Source: Prosthecobacter gellanilyticus (GTDB lineage: Bacteria; Verrucomicrobiota; Verrucomicrobiia; Verrucomicrobiales; Verrucomicrobiaceae). From it: DNA of 64,000 nt. Position 1 is the first letter of the stretch. The number at the start of each line of letters is the position of its first letter. Positions 1-8,498 of this stretch are shown in pieces. The notes under the pieces are model-generated. The model did no database searches. It had not been told where the DNA came from and saw only the letters and a program-made list of their open reading frames with translations. The stretch is from assembly GCF_007992435.1 (NCBI RefSeq), contig NZ_BKAG01000011.1, positions 120,844 to 184,843 on the forward strand, in the 5' to 3' direction. The position numbers and the translations under genes are program-made.

Positions 1-1
1 T

Positions 2-271
2 CTCCTCAAGCGCGCGACCGAGATGCGTGATGCCAACATGAAGAAGCTGGACACTCTGGACGAGTTCAAAGCCTTCTTCGCGGAAGGCGGCCCCGGTGGC
101 TTCGCGCTCATGCATTGGGCGGGTAGCAACGAGGAGGAAGACAAGATCGCCAAGGACATGAAGATCACCATCCGCTGCATCCCGATCAGCGATGAGTTTG
201 TCGAGGAAGGGAAGTGCTTCCTCACCGGCAAGCCCAGCTCACGCCGCGTGGTCTTTGCCCGCAGCTACTGA
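2..271 (+). CDS. proS: prolyl-tRNA synthetase, C-terminal fragment
   Basis: The reading frame is open from base 2 and the N-terminal part lies outside the window. The visible 89 residues end in RRVVFARSY, and contain KITIRCIPI and GKCFLTGKPS. This matches the C-terminal zinc-binding-like domain and the terminal aromatic residue of archaeal/eukaryotic-type ProRS, which charges tRNA-Pro in the cytoplasm. The internal ATG at base 23 is not the true start. Class II catalytic motifs cannot be checked here. Identification rests on this tail alone, but the tail is characteristic. Confidence 0.85.
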   Translation, partial: LLKRATEMRDANMKKLDTLDEFKAFFAEGGPGGFALMHWAGSNEEEDKIAKDMKITIRCIPISDEFVEEGKCFLTGKPSSRRVVFARSY

Positions 272-320
272 TCTGTTCGCCAGCCGGGCAGTCTTTTAAA
301 CATCGCACACCATCTCCTGC

Positions 321-1490
321 TTATCGGGAGATGGCGTTGCGGATGGAGTCGCCCACGCCTTTGGCCGCTTGACGCAGCTTGTCCTGTGGGGTGGCCGGGG
401 CTGGTGCGGTCTTGCGAGTGGTGGTTTGGGATTTCTTGGCCGTGGTGCCAGACTTGGTGGTCGTCTTGCTCGGGCTCGACTTGGGCTTGGCCTTGGCGGT
501 GCTGGTCGTGCTTTTGGGCTTTGCTGCAGAGCTTTCGGCGGACTTGCTGACAGAGGCAGGTTTGTCTGCTGATTTGGTCACAGCTTCCGTGGGCTTGCTG
601 GCATTCGTTTCTGCAAGGGTGATCGCCTTCATGACCGTCTCCTTGTTCTCCGGTGGGCTTGGCTTGGACGTCTCCACCTCGGCCACGACCAGGGGGGGGG
701 GCGGTGGTGAAGGCTTGGCCGGGGCCTCGGCAATCACGGGTTCTGGCACCACTTTGGGAACGATCCTGCCCACGCCGGGAATCAGCCCGTAGCCATAGAA
801 CTTCGACTTGCTGGTCTCCTTCGGAATGGTGAGGTCAAACACACTGACGCCCGTGCGTTTCTCCCCCTGGTAGACACGGCCGTCACTGGCTCCGAACATC
901 AGCGGCCTGCCCGTCTTCTTCATCTTGCCCAGGTAGAGCATCACATGAGTCACCGGGATGGCTCGCGGTGATGTCTCATAGGTGCCCGACCAGAAAAGCA
1001 GGTCTCCGGGTTGGAGAGCAGCGAACTCTGGATGCTTCAGCGTGTCAGCCTTTTCCGTCCGATGCAGCAGCGTGTTGTTCTGCACCCATCCACAGATTTC
1101 GTTCGACTGGCGTGGCACACCTTTGAGGCCCAGTCCATTGAGCAGGTGGACGATGGTGCCCGAGCAATCCATGCCACCCTGTTTCGGATTGGACGAACCA
1201 AAAGTGTAGGTAAGGTTCAGCTTCGTGAGCGCCAGGGCATCACGGACCAGTTGCTGGACCTGGGGCGCATAGTTCTCAAAACCCTCCAGCACCTCAGGAT
1301 CGATGCTGCTCACGGCGGCGGCTCGTGGTTCGCTCTTCGGGCCTTCCGTCAGCTCATCCTCAGGTGTTTGAGCTGTCTCGGATGTGGAGGCTGATGATGA
1401 GGCACCCGAAGTCTTTTTGGCGGCGCCTTGCTCTGCCATCACGGAAAAGGCCGCGGTGGTGAGCAGCAGGATAAGTGATTTCAGGTGCAT
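321..1490 (-). CDS. secreted NlpC/P60 family cysteine peptidase
   Basis: 389 residues from the chosen ATG. A GTG/ATG-type extension up to base 1529 adds 13 residues but displaces the signal peptide (MHLKSLILLLTTAAFS). The NlpC/P60 domain spans about residues 75-240. Catalytic Cys109 lies in MDCSGTIVHLL, PGDLLFW precedes the active site strand, and His182 lies in PVTHVMLYLG. Members of this family cut peptide cross-links or stems of peptidoglycan in the periplasm. The last 150 residues are low-complexity A/K/P/S/T-rich and positively charged, as expected for cell-wall association. A run of ten G on the plus strand at 692-701 encodes a proline run and could slip. Transcribed convergently with proS. 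Confidence 0.85.
   Translation of the reverse strand: MHLKSLILLLTTAAFSVMAEQGAAKKTSGASSSASTSETAQTPEDELTEGPKSEPRAAAVSSIDPEVLEGFENYAPQVQQLVRDALALTKLNLTYTFGSSNPKQGGMDCSGTIVHLLNGLGLKGVPRQSNEICGWVQNNTLLHRTEKADTLKHPEFAALQPGDLLFWSGTYETSPRAIPVTHVMLYLGKMKKTGRPLMFGASDGRVYQGEKRTGVSVFDLTIPKETSKSKFYGYGLIPGVGRIVPKVVPEPVIAEAPAKPSPPPPPLVVAEVETSKPSPPENKETVMKAITLAETNASKPTEAVTKSADKPASVSKSAESSAAKPKSTTSTAKAKPKSSPSKTTTKSGTTAKKSQTTTRKTAPAPATPQDKLRQAAKGVGDSIRNAISR
692..701. repeat. G10 homopolymer inside NlpC/P60 gene
   Basis: Ten consecutive G on the plus strand, encoding a PPPPP stretch in the tail of the minus-strand peptidase. A one-base change in length would shift the frame and replace the basic C-terminal tail while leaving the catalytic domain intact. 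Confidence 0.8.
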
Positions 1491-1847
1491 GATAGGGATG
1501 TTCTTTCGACCGGTTGGCTGCTCTTTCATTCAAACGGATTCATTCGTGCGCTGGATCCGGGCCAATCAATGGCGTCCATATCCCGAACGTTTTCTAATGC
1601 ATTGTTGGTTGGGCTGAATGTCGTTCCTGCTCTTGGGTTTTAGATGGTTCGCCGTTGTTGAAGTCATCTTGGAAGCGATCCAAAGTTCGAGGCGGTCTGC
1701 CTGTGAAACGTCAAATGACGTCGTGCATCATGCAAGGATGGCCATGCGCATTGCATGGAAAGTGGTGGCTTGGCGGCCGGGATGATGTTGAGCATTGGTG
1801 ATTCAAATCGTTGATAATCAATGGGGTGTGGCTGGGTCTGATCAGGC
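1491..1847. other. intergenic region without recognised gene
   Basis: About 360 bases between the NlpC/P60 gene and the sigma-54-type promoter. Short open frames here have no recognisable product. The stretch is less G+C-rich than its surroundings, with local AT-rich segments (around 1800-1825), and probably holds upstream regulatory DNA for both flanking units. I see no terminator hairpin. Confidence 0.5.
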
Positions 1848-1863
1848 TGGCACTGACTCTGCA
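1848..1863 (+). promoter_or_regulatory. sigma-54 (RpoN) type promoter
   Basis: TGGCACTGACTCTGCA fits the -24/-12 consensus TGGCACRNNNNTTGCW. The GG and GC are at the invariant spacing, and the only departures are at position 7 and the first T of the -12 box. It lies 30 bases before the first gene of a run of small envelope genes. That run leads into two histidine kinases and an NtrC-type activator whose GAFTGA loop contacts sigma-54. Position and match are seen; use in vivo is inferred. Confidence 0.65.
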
Positions 1864-1893
1864 TGAGAGTGGAGACCAAGCCCCCCTAATGCC

Positions 1894-2073
1894 ATGACCA
1901 GTTCCAGCCCGCCCCCACGCTACGCGCTGCTCCGCGCGTCCGCGCTTGCCATCGCCTCGCTGGCGATGGGGATCGCGGTCACCGGTGCAGTGGCCCGCGC
2001 CACTGTTCTGGCGTGGGCCGTGGCCGCCATGGCGCTGATCACCTTCGGCGCCACCTACCATCTCAAACACTAA
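1894..2073 (+). CDS. small two-helix membrane protein
   Basis: 59 residues (MTSSSPPPRYALLRAS...). After a Pro-rich start come two hydrophobic stretches, around residues 14-32 and 36-52, with a short Arg-containing turn and the tail TYHLKH. It is the first open frame after the sigma-54-type promoter and ends 11 bases before the DUF883 gene, so it should head the operon. No family recognised. The G+C-rich third positions and tight spacing support it as real. It is short enough to be missed by gene finders. Confidence 0.55.
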   Translation: MTSSSPPPRYALLRASALAIASLAMGIAVTGAVARATVLAWAVAAMALITFGATYHLKH

Positions 2074-2084
2074 ATCCACATACC

Positions 2085-2402
2085 ATGACGACGACCCCTA
2101 ACATCAACCAAGCCTTGAACACAACCGCCCAGGATTTTCGCGCCTTGGGTGAAGCGGCCAAGGCTGACTTCAACCGCCTGACGAATGATGCACACAAGCT
2201 GGCTCAAACGAAGGTGATCGATCCCGGTGTCCAGATGATCAAGGACACCTCCCACAAGCTGGAGGTGCAGGCCCGTCGCTCCGCCGACGCTGCTAAAGTC
2301 CAGATGGATCATTTGCATGACTACATCGTCGAGAACCCGGGTCGTGCCCTTCTCGGCGCATTGGCCGGCGGTTTCATCCTCGGACTCCTTCTGCGCCGCT
2401 GA
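2085..2402 (+). CDS. DUF883 / ElaB-YqjD-like membrane-anchored protein
   Basis: 105 residues. The N-terminal 75 residues are amphipathic and probably form a long helix. The end, ENPGRALLGALAGGFILG followed by LLLRR, is the hallmark C-terminal tail anchor of the ElaB/YqjD/DUF883 family. In enterobacteria these proteins are inner-membrane, stationary-phase (RpoS) induced and associate with ribosomes. ATG at 2085 is preferred over an in-frame upstream start at 2013, which would overlap the preceding small gene. It sits between the small two-helix gene and an entericidin-like lipoprotein gene, consistent with a stress operon. Confidence 0.8.
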   Translation: MTTTPNINQALNTTAQDFRALGEAAKADFNRLTNDAHKLAQTKVIDPGVQMIKDTSHKLEVQARRSADAAKVQMDHLHDYIVENPGRALLGALAGGFILGLLLRR

Positions 2403-2451
2403 GATCACCCTCCGCTCCTAGTTTCCATCAACCTCAAAGACACCCATCCCC

Positions 2452-2637
2452 ATGAACACACCTCCGACCGCCGCCCAAGATGAAGTCATTTCCCGCAATG
2501 TTGGTTATTTCACCCTCATCCTTGGCTTTGTCGTCCTCACTCTCTCATTTCTCAGCTCGTGCAACACCACCCGGGGCTTCGGTCGGGATGTTCAGAGGGT
2601 AGGGCATAAAATCGAGGCGACCGCCTCGGGGCACTGA
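2452..2637 (+). CDS. entericidin A/B-like small lipoprotein
   Basis: 61 residues. A hydrophobic segment (FTLILGFVVLTLSF) ends in the lipobox LSSC. The mature part NTTRGFGRDVQRVGHKIE matches the short amphipathic helix of entericidin EcnA/EcnB proteins (typically CNTxxGxGxDVxxxGxxIE). The N-terminal n-region before the hydrophobic segment is longer than usual. Entericidins are bacteriolytic or antidote lipoproteins controlled by stress sigma factors in enterobacteria; the role here is inferred only. Second of several tiny envelope genes behind the sigma-54-type promoter. Confidence 0.8.
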   Translation: MNTPPTAAQDEVISRNVGYFTLILGFVVLTLSFLSSCNTTRGFGRDVQRVGHKIEATASGH

Positions 2638-2673
2638 TCCGATTGGAGTTTAATCTCTCGTTCTATTTCTCCC

Positions 2674-2808
2674 ATGCCCAAGCATTTGACTCCTATTGTG
2701 TCCATCATCGCAGGCATCTGTGTGCTGATCTTTCCGCACCTGCTGAACTACGTGGTGGGCATCTATCTCATCCTCACGGGTGTGCTCGCCTTTCAAAAAG
2801 GCGCGTAG
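2674..2808 (+). CDS. DUF3096 family small membrane protein
   Basis: 44 residues (MPKHLTPIVSIIAGICVLIF...). Two hydrophobic segments are joined by FPHLLNYVVGIYLI, matching DUF3096 proteins, which are typically 40-55 residues and of unknown function. A longer overlapping frame at 2643 is the wrong phase and has no family resemblance. It lies 36 bases after the entericidin-like gene and 54 bases before the next lipoprotein gene, on the same strand. Confidence 0.75.
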   Translation: MPKHLTPIVSIIAGICVLIFPHLLNYVVGIYLILTGVLAFQKGA

Positions 2809-2862
2809 TCCGGTCTCGGCGCTAACGAATGTTCAACGGTCTAACTCTCAAAACCCCTAACT

Positions 2863-3240
2863 ATGGACACGACACAGCAACGTATTCAGACCTTCTTCAC
2901 GGCCGCACTGGCGGTTCTTGTCACCCTCTTCCTCCTTTTGGTGACGAGCTGTAACAAAAAGTCATCGGACCTGCGTCCCACGACGGGCGACAAGATTGAG
3001 AACAAGATCGATGATGCCTTGGACCGTCGTCCTGGCGAGCCGGTGCTCGATGCGCTTGAAAACGCGACCCAAGATCCCGCTTTGAAGCTGGAGACCGACA
3101 GGAAGATTCAAAACAAGGTGGATGATGCTCTGGACCGCCGTCCAGGTGAGCCCGTGCTCGATGTCATCGAAGAAGGCGCGAAGGACGTCAAAAAGATCAA
3201 GACCGCCATTCAGGAAGCCGTGAGAGATGCGGACAAGTGA
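2863..3240 (+). CDS. lipoprotein with duplicated DALDRRPGEPVLD repeat
   Basis: 125 residues. A signal segment of about residues 10-29 ends in the lipobox LVTSC (Cys30). The mature part is very hydrophilic and holds two copies, 37 residues apart (about 42-66 and 79-103), of a unit with the core DDALDRRPGEPVLD. The two DNA copies differ mainly at synonymous sites, so the protein sequence appears to be kept by selection. The C-terminus is a Lys/Asp-rich helix. No named family recognised. Last of the small genes before the histidine kinase genes. Confidence 0.75.
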   Translation: MDTTQQRIQTFFTAALAVLVTLFLLLVTSCNKKSSDLRPTTGDKIENKIDDALDRRPGEPVLDALENATQDPALKLETDRKIQNKVDDALDRRPGEPVLDVIEEGAKDVKKIKTAIQEAVRDADK

Positions 3241-3341
3241 ACCGCTAGTCTCCGGATACTGCGGGTGTGAAGAAAAACGCACCCGCGGGTCCGGAAGTAT
3301 TCGCGCCACGCCGTCCCACTAATGTATCTTCCGGTTCCTCT

Positions 3342-5492
3342 ATGTTTCGATCATGGCACGGCCTGTTCCTTATCTTCTCTTCCACGCTGACGCTGCTGGT
3401 GATGGTCAGCATGACTTTCAGCGGCCGGATCGCCCGCGAAGGGGCCAAGACCATTGAGCACACGAATGTCGTCATCGGCACGTATCTTGAGCTCCGTGCT
3501 GTGATCTCGGAAATTGAATCAACGACGCGCTCAAGCCTCATCGTCGGGGACATGCCGATGACCGAGCCGCTGACGAAGGCGGAGGCAGACTCCAGTCGCA
3601 TTCTTGCCTTGCTGAACGACCTGACCCGCGAGAGCTCGGCCCAACAAAAAATGATCGAAAAAGTGCGCGCGCTGGTCCAGGCGAGCCTGTCCTCGTTGCG
3701 TGAACTGATCAGTCACCCGGAGGGGCCGGCAGGGGATGATGCCCGGAAGGCCAGCGTCAGGAGGGGGACGGCTCTCATGAAGGAACTTCAGGCCTCCATC
3801 GACGAGGGCGTGCAGTATGAGCGGGACTTGTATCTGGAGCGAGATCAAAGAGCGGCAAAGGAATTCCAGAAGCAAACCTTCACCAGCATCGGCGGTCTTG
3901 TGCTGGCTGTCGCCACGGGACTGGCGAGCCTGCTCCTGCTGATGCGCAATCACCGTGAAACTCTGCGTCATCTGGAGATGCAGCGGGTCTCTGAGCAGGT
4001 GAGGGAGGCGGACCTGCAGAAGTCCAAGTTCCTGGCCAACATGAGTCACGAGATCCGCACGCCGATGAATGCCATCCTGGGCTTCACCGATCTGCTCACT
4101 GGCCTGATCAAAGAGCCGCGTGCCTTGAAGTATGTGCGTTCCATTCAGAGCAGCGGGCGCACCCTGCTGGAGCTCATCAATGAGATCCTCGACATCTCGC
4201 GGGTGGAGGCCGGGAAGCTGGAGATTCGAGCTGAGCCGAGCAATGTGCGTGAGATCGTCGAAGGGGTGGCGGTGATGTTGAAAAAGCATGCCCAGGACAA
4301 GGGCATTTCCCTCGAGACCAAGATCCTCGGAACTGTGCCGTCGCTGCTGGACATTGATCCGCTGAGATTTCGCCAGGTGGTGCTGAACCTCGTCACCAAT
4401 GCGGTGAAGTTCACCAATCGCGGCGGGGTGAAGGTGCTGCTGAATACCACGCCGTCAGGTGAGGAAAAATGGGACATCACGGTCACGGTGACTGACACTG
4501 GGGTGGGTATTCCTGAGGAGGACCGCGCACGCATCTTCTCTCCGTTTGAGCAAGCCTCCACGCATAGCCGCAGCGGTGCGCAGGGCACGGGACTGGGCCT
4601 CAGCATCACCCAAAAGCTCGTGGATCTGATGAAGGGCGAGATTCGCTACAAAAGCACCGTGGGCACGGGCTCTGAGTTCACCGTGGTGCTGCCGGGTGTG
4701 CCGGTCAGCAAGAAGGAGGCTGACCCGCCCAGCAATCGCAGCGCAGACTTCAACGAGCTCCGGCCGGCCGCCATCCTGGTGGTGGATGACAACCCGACCA
4801 ACAGGGAAGTCATCGCTGGCTATTTTCATGACTCGCACCATGAGCTGCTCTTTGCCCAGGATGGCATCGAGGCCATCGAGATCGCCCGGCACGCCAAGCC
4901 TGACGTGATCCTCATGGACATTCGCATGCCCAGGATGGACGGGAAGGGGGCACGCGAAATTCTGCGTGAGGATGAGAAGACACGGGCCATCCCGGTCATC
5001 GCCCAGACGGCATCCTCCATGCCGGAGGAAAGCAGCAGACTGAAGCGCTTGTTCGATGGCTATCTTCAGAAGCCCTTCAGCCCGCGCCAGTTGTTTGATG
5101 AGCTCGAGCCTGTGATCGGTCATGCGACCATGCGCCACGCCACCGGCAGGCCGGTGAAGCCCGTGGATGATGAGATTCCCGAGGCCGTGATCGAGTCCCT
5201 GGATGCGCATTCCTCAGCCTCCTGGCCGGATCTGGCTCAGCGGCTCAATGAACTGGCCACAAGAGACATCCAGCGCTTCCTCGACACCTGCCCGATGCGG
5301 GAGATCGCTGCCTGTGGCAATGAACTCCAGGTGCTGGCCGCGCGTCACGACTGCCCGCCTCTCAACCGCTATGCCAGCGCCCTGACCTCCGCCGCGGAGT
5401 GCTTTGAGATAGAGCAGGTGGAACGTTTGTTAGGCGAGTTTGACACCATCGCCGAGCGCATCACCGGCGTCCCGGTGCAACCCTCCGCCTAG
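3342..5492 (+). CDS. hybrid sensor histidine kinase/response regulator
   Basis: 716 residues. A TM helix near residues 5-25 is followed by an extracytoplasmic helical region that resembles a CHASE3 sensor, then a second TM at about 182-201. The HisKA box SHEIRTPMNAI carries His236. The HATPase domain has N, G1 and G2 boxes (NLVTNAVKF, DTGVGIP, GTGLGLS). A REC domain follows (VVDDNPTNR, ILMDIRMPRMDG), then about 110 residues that may act as phosphotransfer or output. ATG at 3342 was chosen because it puts the first TM at the N-terminus; an in-frame GTG at 3267 would add 25 residues. It probably signals to the downstream kinase and NtrC-like regulator. Confidence 0.9.
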   Translation: MFRSWHGLFLIFSSTLTLLVMVSMTFSGRIAREGAKTIEHTNVVIGTYLELRAVISEIESTTRSSLIVGDMPMTEPLTKAEADSSRILALLNDLTRESSAQQKMIEKVRALVQASLSSLRELISHPEGPAGDDARKASVRRGTALMKELQASIDEGVQYERDLYLERDQRAAKEFQKQTFTSIGGLVLAVATGLASLLLLMRNHRETLRHLEMQRVSEQVREADLQKSKFLANMSHEIRTPMNAILGFTDLLTGLIKEPRALKYVRSIQSSGRTLLELINEILDISRVEAGKLEIRAEPSNVREIVEGVAVMLKKHAQDKGISLETKILGTVPSLLDIDPLRFRQVVLNLVTNAVKFTNRGGVKVLLNTTPSGEEKWDITVTVTDTGVGIPEEDRARIFSPFEQASTHSRSGAQGTGLGLSITQKLVDLMKGEIRYKSTVGTGSEFTVVLPGVPVSKKEADPPSNRSADFNELRPAAILVVDDNPTNREVIAGYFHDSHHELLFAQDGIEAIEIARHAKPDVILMDIRMPRMDGKGAREILREDEKTRAIPVIAQTASSMPEESSRLKRLFDGYLQKPFSPRQLFDELEPVIGHATMRHATGRPVKPVDDEIPEAVIESLDAHSSASWPDLAQRLNELATRDIQRFLDTCPMREIAACGNELQVLAARHDCPPLNRYASALTSAAECFEIEQVERLLGEFDTIAERITGVPVQPSA

Positions 5493-5536
5493 GTCTTTGA
5501 GTTGATAATCCTTCATCCCTTCCATCCCTTCCCGAC

Positions 5537-6667
5537 ATGTTTATCGACGAGAACCCCACCATTTCTTTGCGCACCCCGGCACGCGGCGTGATCCTTGTGG
5601 TCGATGACCAGATGCGCAACATCCAGGTCGTCGGCACCATCCTGACGCAGGAGGGCTATGAGGTCATCCCGGCCAGCAGTGGCACGCAGGCTCTGCAACG
5701 CGTGGCGGCCCGGCTTCCAGACCTGGTGCTGCTGGATGTGGTGATGCCTGAGATGGATGGATTTGAGGTCTGCAAAAAGCTGCGTGAGCATCATGACACC
5801 GCAGCTTTGCCCGTGATCTTCGTGTCTGCGGCGGATGATGCAGACACCGTGGTGCGGGGTCTGGAAGCCGGTGGCACGGACTACGTCAGCAAGCCCTTCA
5901 ACCGCGCGGAGCTTCTGGCCCGTGTGCGCAACCAGGTGGAGCTCAAGCGCGCTCGTGAGACAGCGGCGCGCATCCTGCGGGAGAGGGAGAACATCGTCAG
6001 CATGGTGGCGCATGATCTGAAGAATCCCATCGGCGCCATTCGCTTCAGTGCGCAGACGCTCGCCGAATTGAAGCCTGAGCAGCGGCATACGGCGGAGGAG
6101 CTGATGCAGCACATCGTGGGCACCTGTGACCAGGTGGTGGAGCTGGTGGACCGGTTCCTCAGCAACCGCGCGCAGGAGGCCTCGCAGGAGCGCTTCTATC
6201 TGGCACGCATCAGCAGCGAGCAGGTTCGTGACATGATCGCTTCCTGGAAGCAGACGGCGAAGCGCAAGAACATCAGCTTTGATGTGCGCTTCAAGGCCGA
6301 GGGCCAGCACGTGCGTGTGGATCTGCTGATCCTGGGGCAGGTGATTGATAATCTTCTGAGCAACGCGGTGAAGTTTTCCCCCATCGGCAGCCACATCCAG
6401 GCCGAGCTCAAACCGGAGCGCGGTCACCTCGTGGTCTCGATCCAGGATGAAGGGCCAGGCTTCAATGACAGTGATCTCGCGCGCATGTTTCAGGACTACA
6501 TGCGCCTCTCTGCCCGCCCCACCGGGGGCGAATCCTCCACCGGCCTCGGCCTGGCCATCGCCAAACGTGGCGCGGACCGCATGGGCGCGCTTCTGGCGAT
6601 GGACAACCGGTCGGATGGAAAAGGTGCCGTCGCCAAACTTGAGCTGCCTCTCTGGTCTGAGGCCTGA
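5537..6667 (+). CDS. REC-histidine kinase (soluble hybrid)
   Basis: 376 residues without membrane segments. The N-terminal receiver (VVDDQMRNIQ, phospho-acceptor Asp67 in LVLLDVVMPEMDG, Lys in SKPF) is followed by HisKA (MVAHDLKNPIGAI, His159) and a HATPase_c domain ending near TGLGLAIAKRGADRMG. Proteins with this order receive a phosphoryl group and pass it on within cytoplasmic phosphorelays. It lies 44 bases after the membrane hybrid kinase and 29 bases before the sigma-54 activator, so the three likely form one phosphorelay. Confidence 0.9.
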   Translation: MFIDENPTISLRTPARGVILVVDDQMRNIQVVGTILTQEGYEVIPASSGTQALQRVAARLPDLVLLDVVMPEMDGFEVCKKLREHHDTAALPVIFVSAADDADTVVRGLEAGGTDYVSKPFNRAELLARVRNQVELKRARETAARILRERENIVSMVAHDLKNPIGAIRFSAQTLAELKPEQRHTAEELMQHIVGTCDQVVELVDRFLSNRAQEASQERFYLARISSEQVRDMIASWKQTAKRKNISFDVRFKAEGQHVRVDLLILGQVIDNLLSNAVKFSPIGSHIQAELKPERGHLVVSIQDEGPGFNDSDLARMFQDYMRLSARPTGGESSTGLGLAIAKRGADRMGALLAMDNRSDGKGAVAKLELPLWSEA

Positions 6668-6696
6668 ACGTATCTCCACGCACTCCTCAAACTCCC

Positions 6697-8052
6697 ATGG
6701 ACATTCTGATTGTCGATGACGAAGCCAGCATCCGCCGCGCCACCAGCCTCGCGCTGGAGGCCGCCGGTCACTATGTGGAATCTGCCGAGACGGGAGCCGT
6801 GGCGCTCCGCAGTCTGAAGGAGTCCACCTTCGACCTCGTGCTGCTGGACCTCTATCTGGGGGATGAGAACGGCCTGCAGATCCTGGAGACGATCCGCCGT
6901 GAGCATCCGAATGTCCACGTAGTGATGTTCACCGCCAATGCCACGATTCCGAACGCGGTCGAGGCCACTCGTCTCGGCGCAGTCGACTTTTTGGTTAAAC
7001 CTTTCAGCCCGGACCAGTTGCGCCTGGCGCTCAAGCGCATCACCACGCTGCGCACTCTGGAGCGGAAGGTCGAAGAGCTGACGACTGAAGTGCGGCGGCA
7101 GGCCCCCACGGCGGAGATTGTTTCGCAGAATCCGCTCATGAAGCGCAGTGTCGACGTGCTGTTTCGCGCGGCAGACACCCCATCGTCCATTCTCATCCTC
7201 GGTGAAAGCGGCACCGGCAAGACCATGATCGCCCGGGCCATCCATGATCGCAGCGCGGTGCGTGACAAACCTTTTGTGACCGTCAGCTGCCCCAGCCTTT
7301 CTCGTGAGCTGCTGGAGAGTGATCTCTTTGGGCATGTGAAAGGAGCCTTCACCGGTGCTCTCAAAGACACCTGGGGGAAGGTGAAGGCGGCGGACGGAGG
7401 CACACTGTTTCTGGATGAGATCGGTGAGCTGCCACTGGAGATCCAGCCTAAGCTCCTGCGCCTGCTGCAAGAGCGCGAGTATGAACGCCTGGGTGAATCC
7501 ACACCGCGAAAGGCCAACGTGCGTGTCATCGCCGCCACGAACCGTGATCTCAAGCAGTGGTCAGCCGAAGGCCGCTTTCGTGAGGACTTGTTTTATCGCC
7601 TGAACGTCATCTCGGCCGTGATGCCTCCTTTGCGCGAAAGGCCTGAGGACCTCATGCCTTATGCGGAGAAGTTTCTGAAATTCTTCGCCAGTGAATTTGG
7701 CCGCAAGGTGCGGGGATTTTCCTCAGATGCGGTGAAGGCTCTGCGTTCACATCCCTGGCCCGGGAATGTCCGCGAACTGCGAAACGCCATCGAGCGTGCG
7801 GTGATTCTGGCTGAAGGTGACCAGATCACGGCTCATGATCTCCCGGAGGCTGGAGGTCATGTGGGGGCAGGGGCAGGAGGAGCCTCGACCGCACAGGTCG
7901 GTGCTCGTGTCAGCATTGAGGAGCTCGAGCGCGAACACATCCGCCGGATCATCGCTTCCACCTCATCTCTCGATGAAGCCGCGAAGGTGCTGGATATCGA
8001 TTCAGCCACTCTCTACCGGAAGAGGAAGCGCTACCAAATGGATGCGCCCTGA
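6697..8052 (+). CDS. NtrC-family sigma-54-dependent response regulator
   Basis: 451 residues. REC domain 1-115 with Asp51 and Lys101. AAA+ domain with Walker A GESGTGKT (169-176), the sigma-54 contact loop GAFTGA (216-221), Walker B LFLDE and arginine-finger region FREDLFYRLNV. The C-terminal Fis-type helix-turn-helix (SLDEAAKVLDIDSATLYRKR) binds DNA. The protein activates RpoN promoters by remodelling the closed complex. Good candidate sites lie at both ends of this gene block (1848 and 8499). All catalytic motifs are intact. Confidence 0.95.
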   Translation: MDILIVDDEASIRRATSLALEAAGHYVESAETGAVALRSLKESTFDLVLLDLYLGDENGLQILETIRREHPNVHVVMFTANATIPNAVEATRLGAVDFLVKPFSPDQLRLALKRITTLRTLERKVEELTTEVRRQAPTAEIVSQNPLMKRSVDVLFRAADTPSSILILGESGTGKTMIARAIHDRSAVRDKPFVTVSCPSLSRELLESDLFGHVKGAFTGALKDTWGKVKAADGGTLFLDEIGELPLEIQPKLLRLLQEREYERLGESTPRKANVRVIAATNRDLKQWSAEGRFREDLFYRLNVISAVMPPLRERPEDLMPYAEKFLKFFASEFGRKVRGFSSDAVKALRSHPWPGNVRELRNAIERAVILAEGDQITAHDLPEAGGHVGAGAGGASTAQVGARVSIEELEREHIRRIIASTSSLDEAAKVLDIDSATLYRKRKRYQMDAP

Positions 8053-8103
8053 TCCTTTCGAACCAGGGCGCTGTGGGTTTTGAGAGTCTCGGTTAGATGC
8101 AGC

Positions 8104-8442
8104 TTACAGGCGGAGACCTGCGTTGGTGTTCAGGCGCACCGTGTTGGTCTGCACGCGCACATTCGCGTTCGAGTTGTTCCAACGGCCCCGTGGCTTGCTC
8201 ACGTGGTGATAGCCACGGTTGTGATCATGATCACGATCATAACGCGAGGTGCGACTATTGTACAGACGCGTCTGGGTGTAGGTGGCTGGGTAGGCACGGT
8301 AAGGGGCAGGGGATGGGCGGTAGCCGTAATTCGTGCGGTGCACCGGGCGGGATGCGGCATAGCCACCATCGTTGACATACGTCGTGCAACTGGGCAGGAA
8401 CGACAGGATGGCTGCGGCAGAGAGGATGAGGAGGTGTTTCAT
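8104..8442 (-). CDS. small Tyr/Arg/Asn-rich lipoprotein
   Basis: 112 residues. Signal sequence MKHLLILSAAAILSF with lipobox LPSC (Cys19). The mature part is rich in Tyr, Arg, Asn and His (for example YRPSPAPYRAYPATY and DRDHDHNRGYHH) and probably disordered. No family recognised. It is transcribed towards the NtrC-type gene, and a sigma-54-like site lies 57 bases upstream of its start, which suggests it belongs to the same regulon. Confidence 0.7.
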   Translation of the reverse strand: MKHLLILSAAAILSFLPSCTTYVNDGGYAASRPVHRTNYGYRPSPAPYRAYPATYTQTRLYNSRTSRYDRDHDHNRGYHHVSKPRGRWNNSNANVRVQTNTVRLNTNAGLRL

Positions 8443-8498
8443 GGTAGGAGGTAGGTTTTGATCGCCGGAGAGCCGGCGTCGGTGTTTGGGCCTTATTG

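Noticed and set aside
1664..1879. 71-codon minus-strand frame in the gap before the stress operon
   Set aside because: Amino-acid content is atypical, and it overlaps the sigma-54-type promoter and the start of the small-gene operon. No family features.
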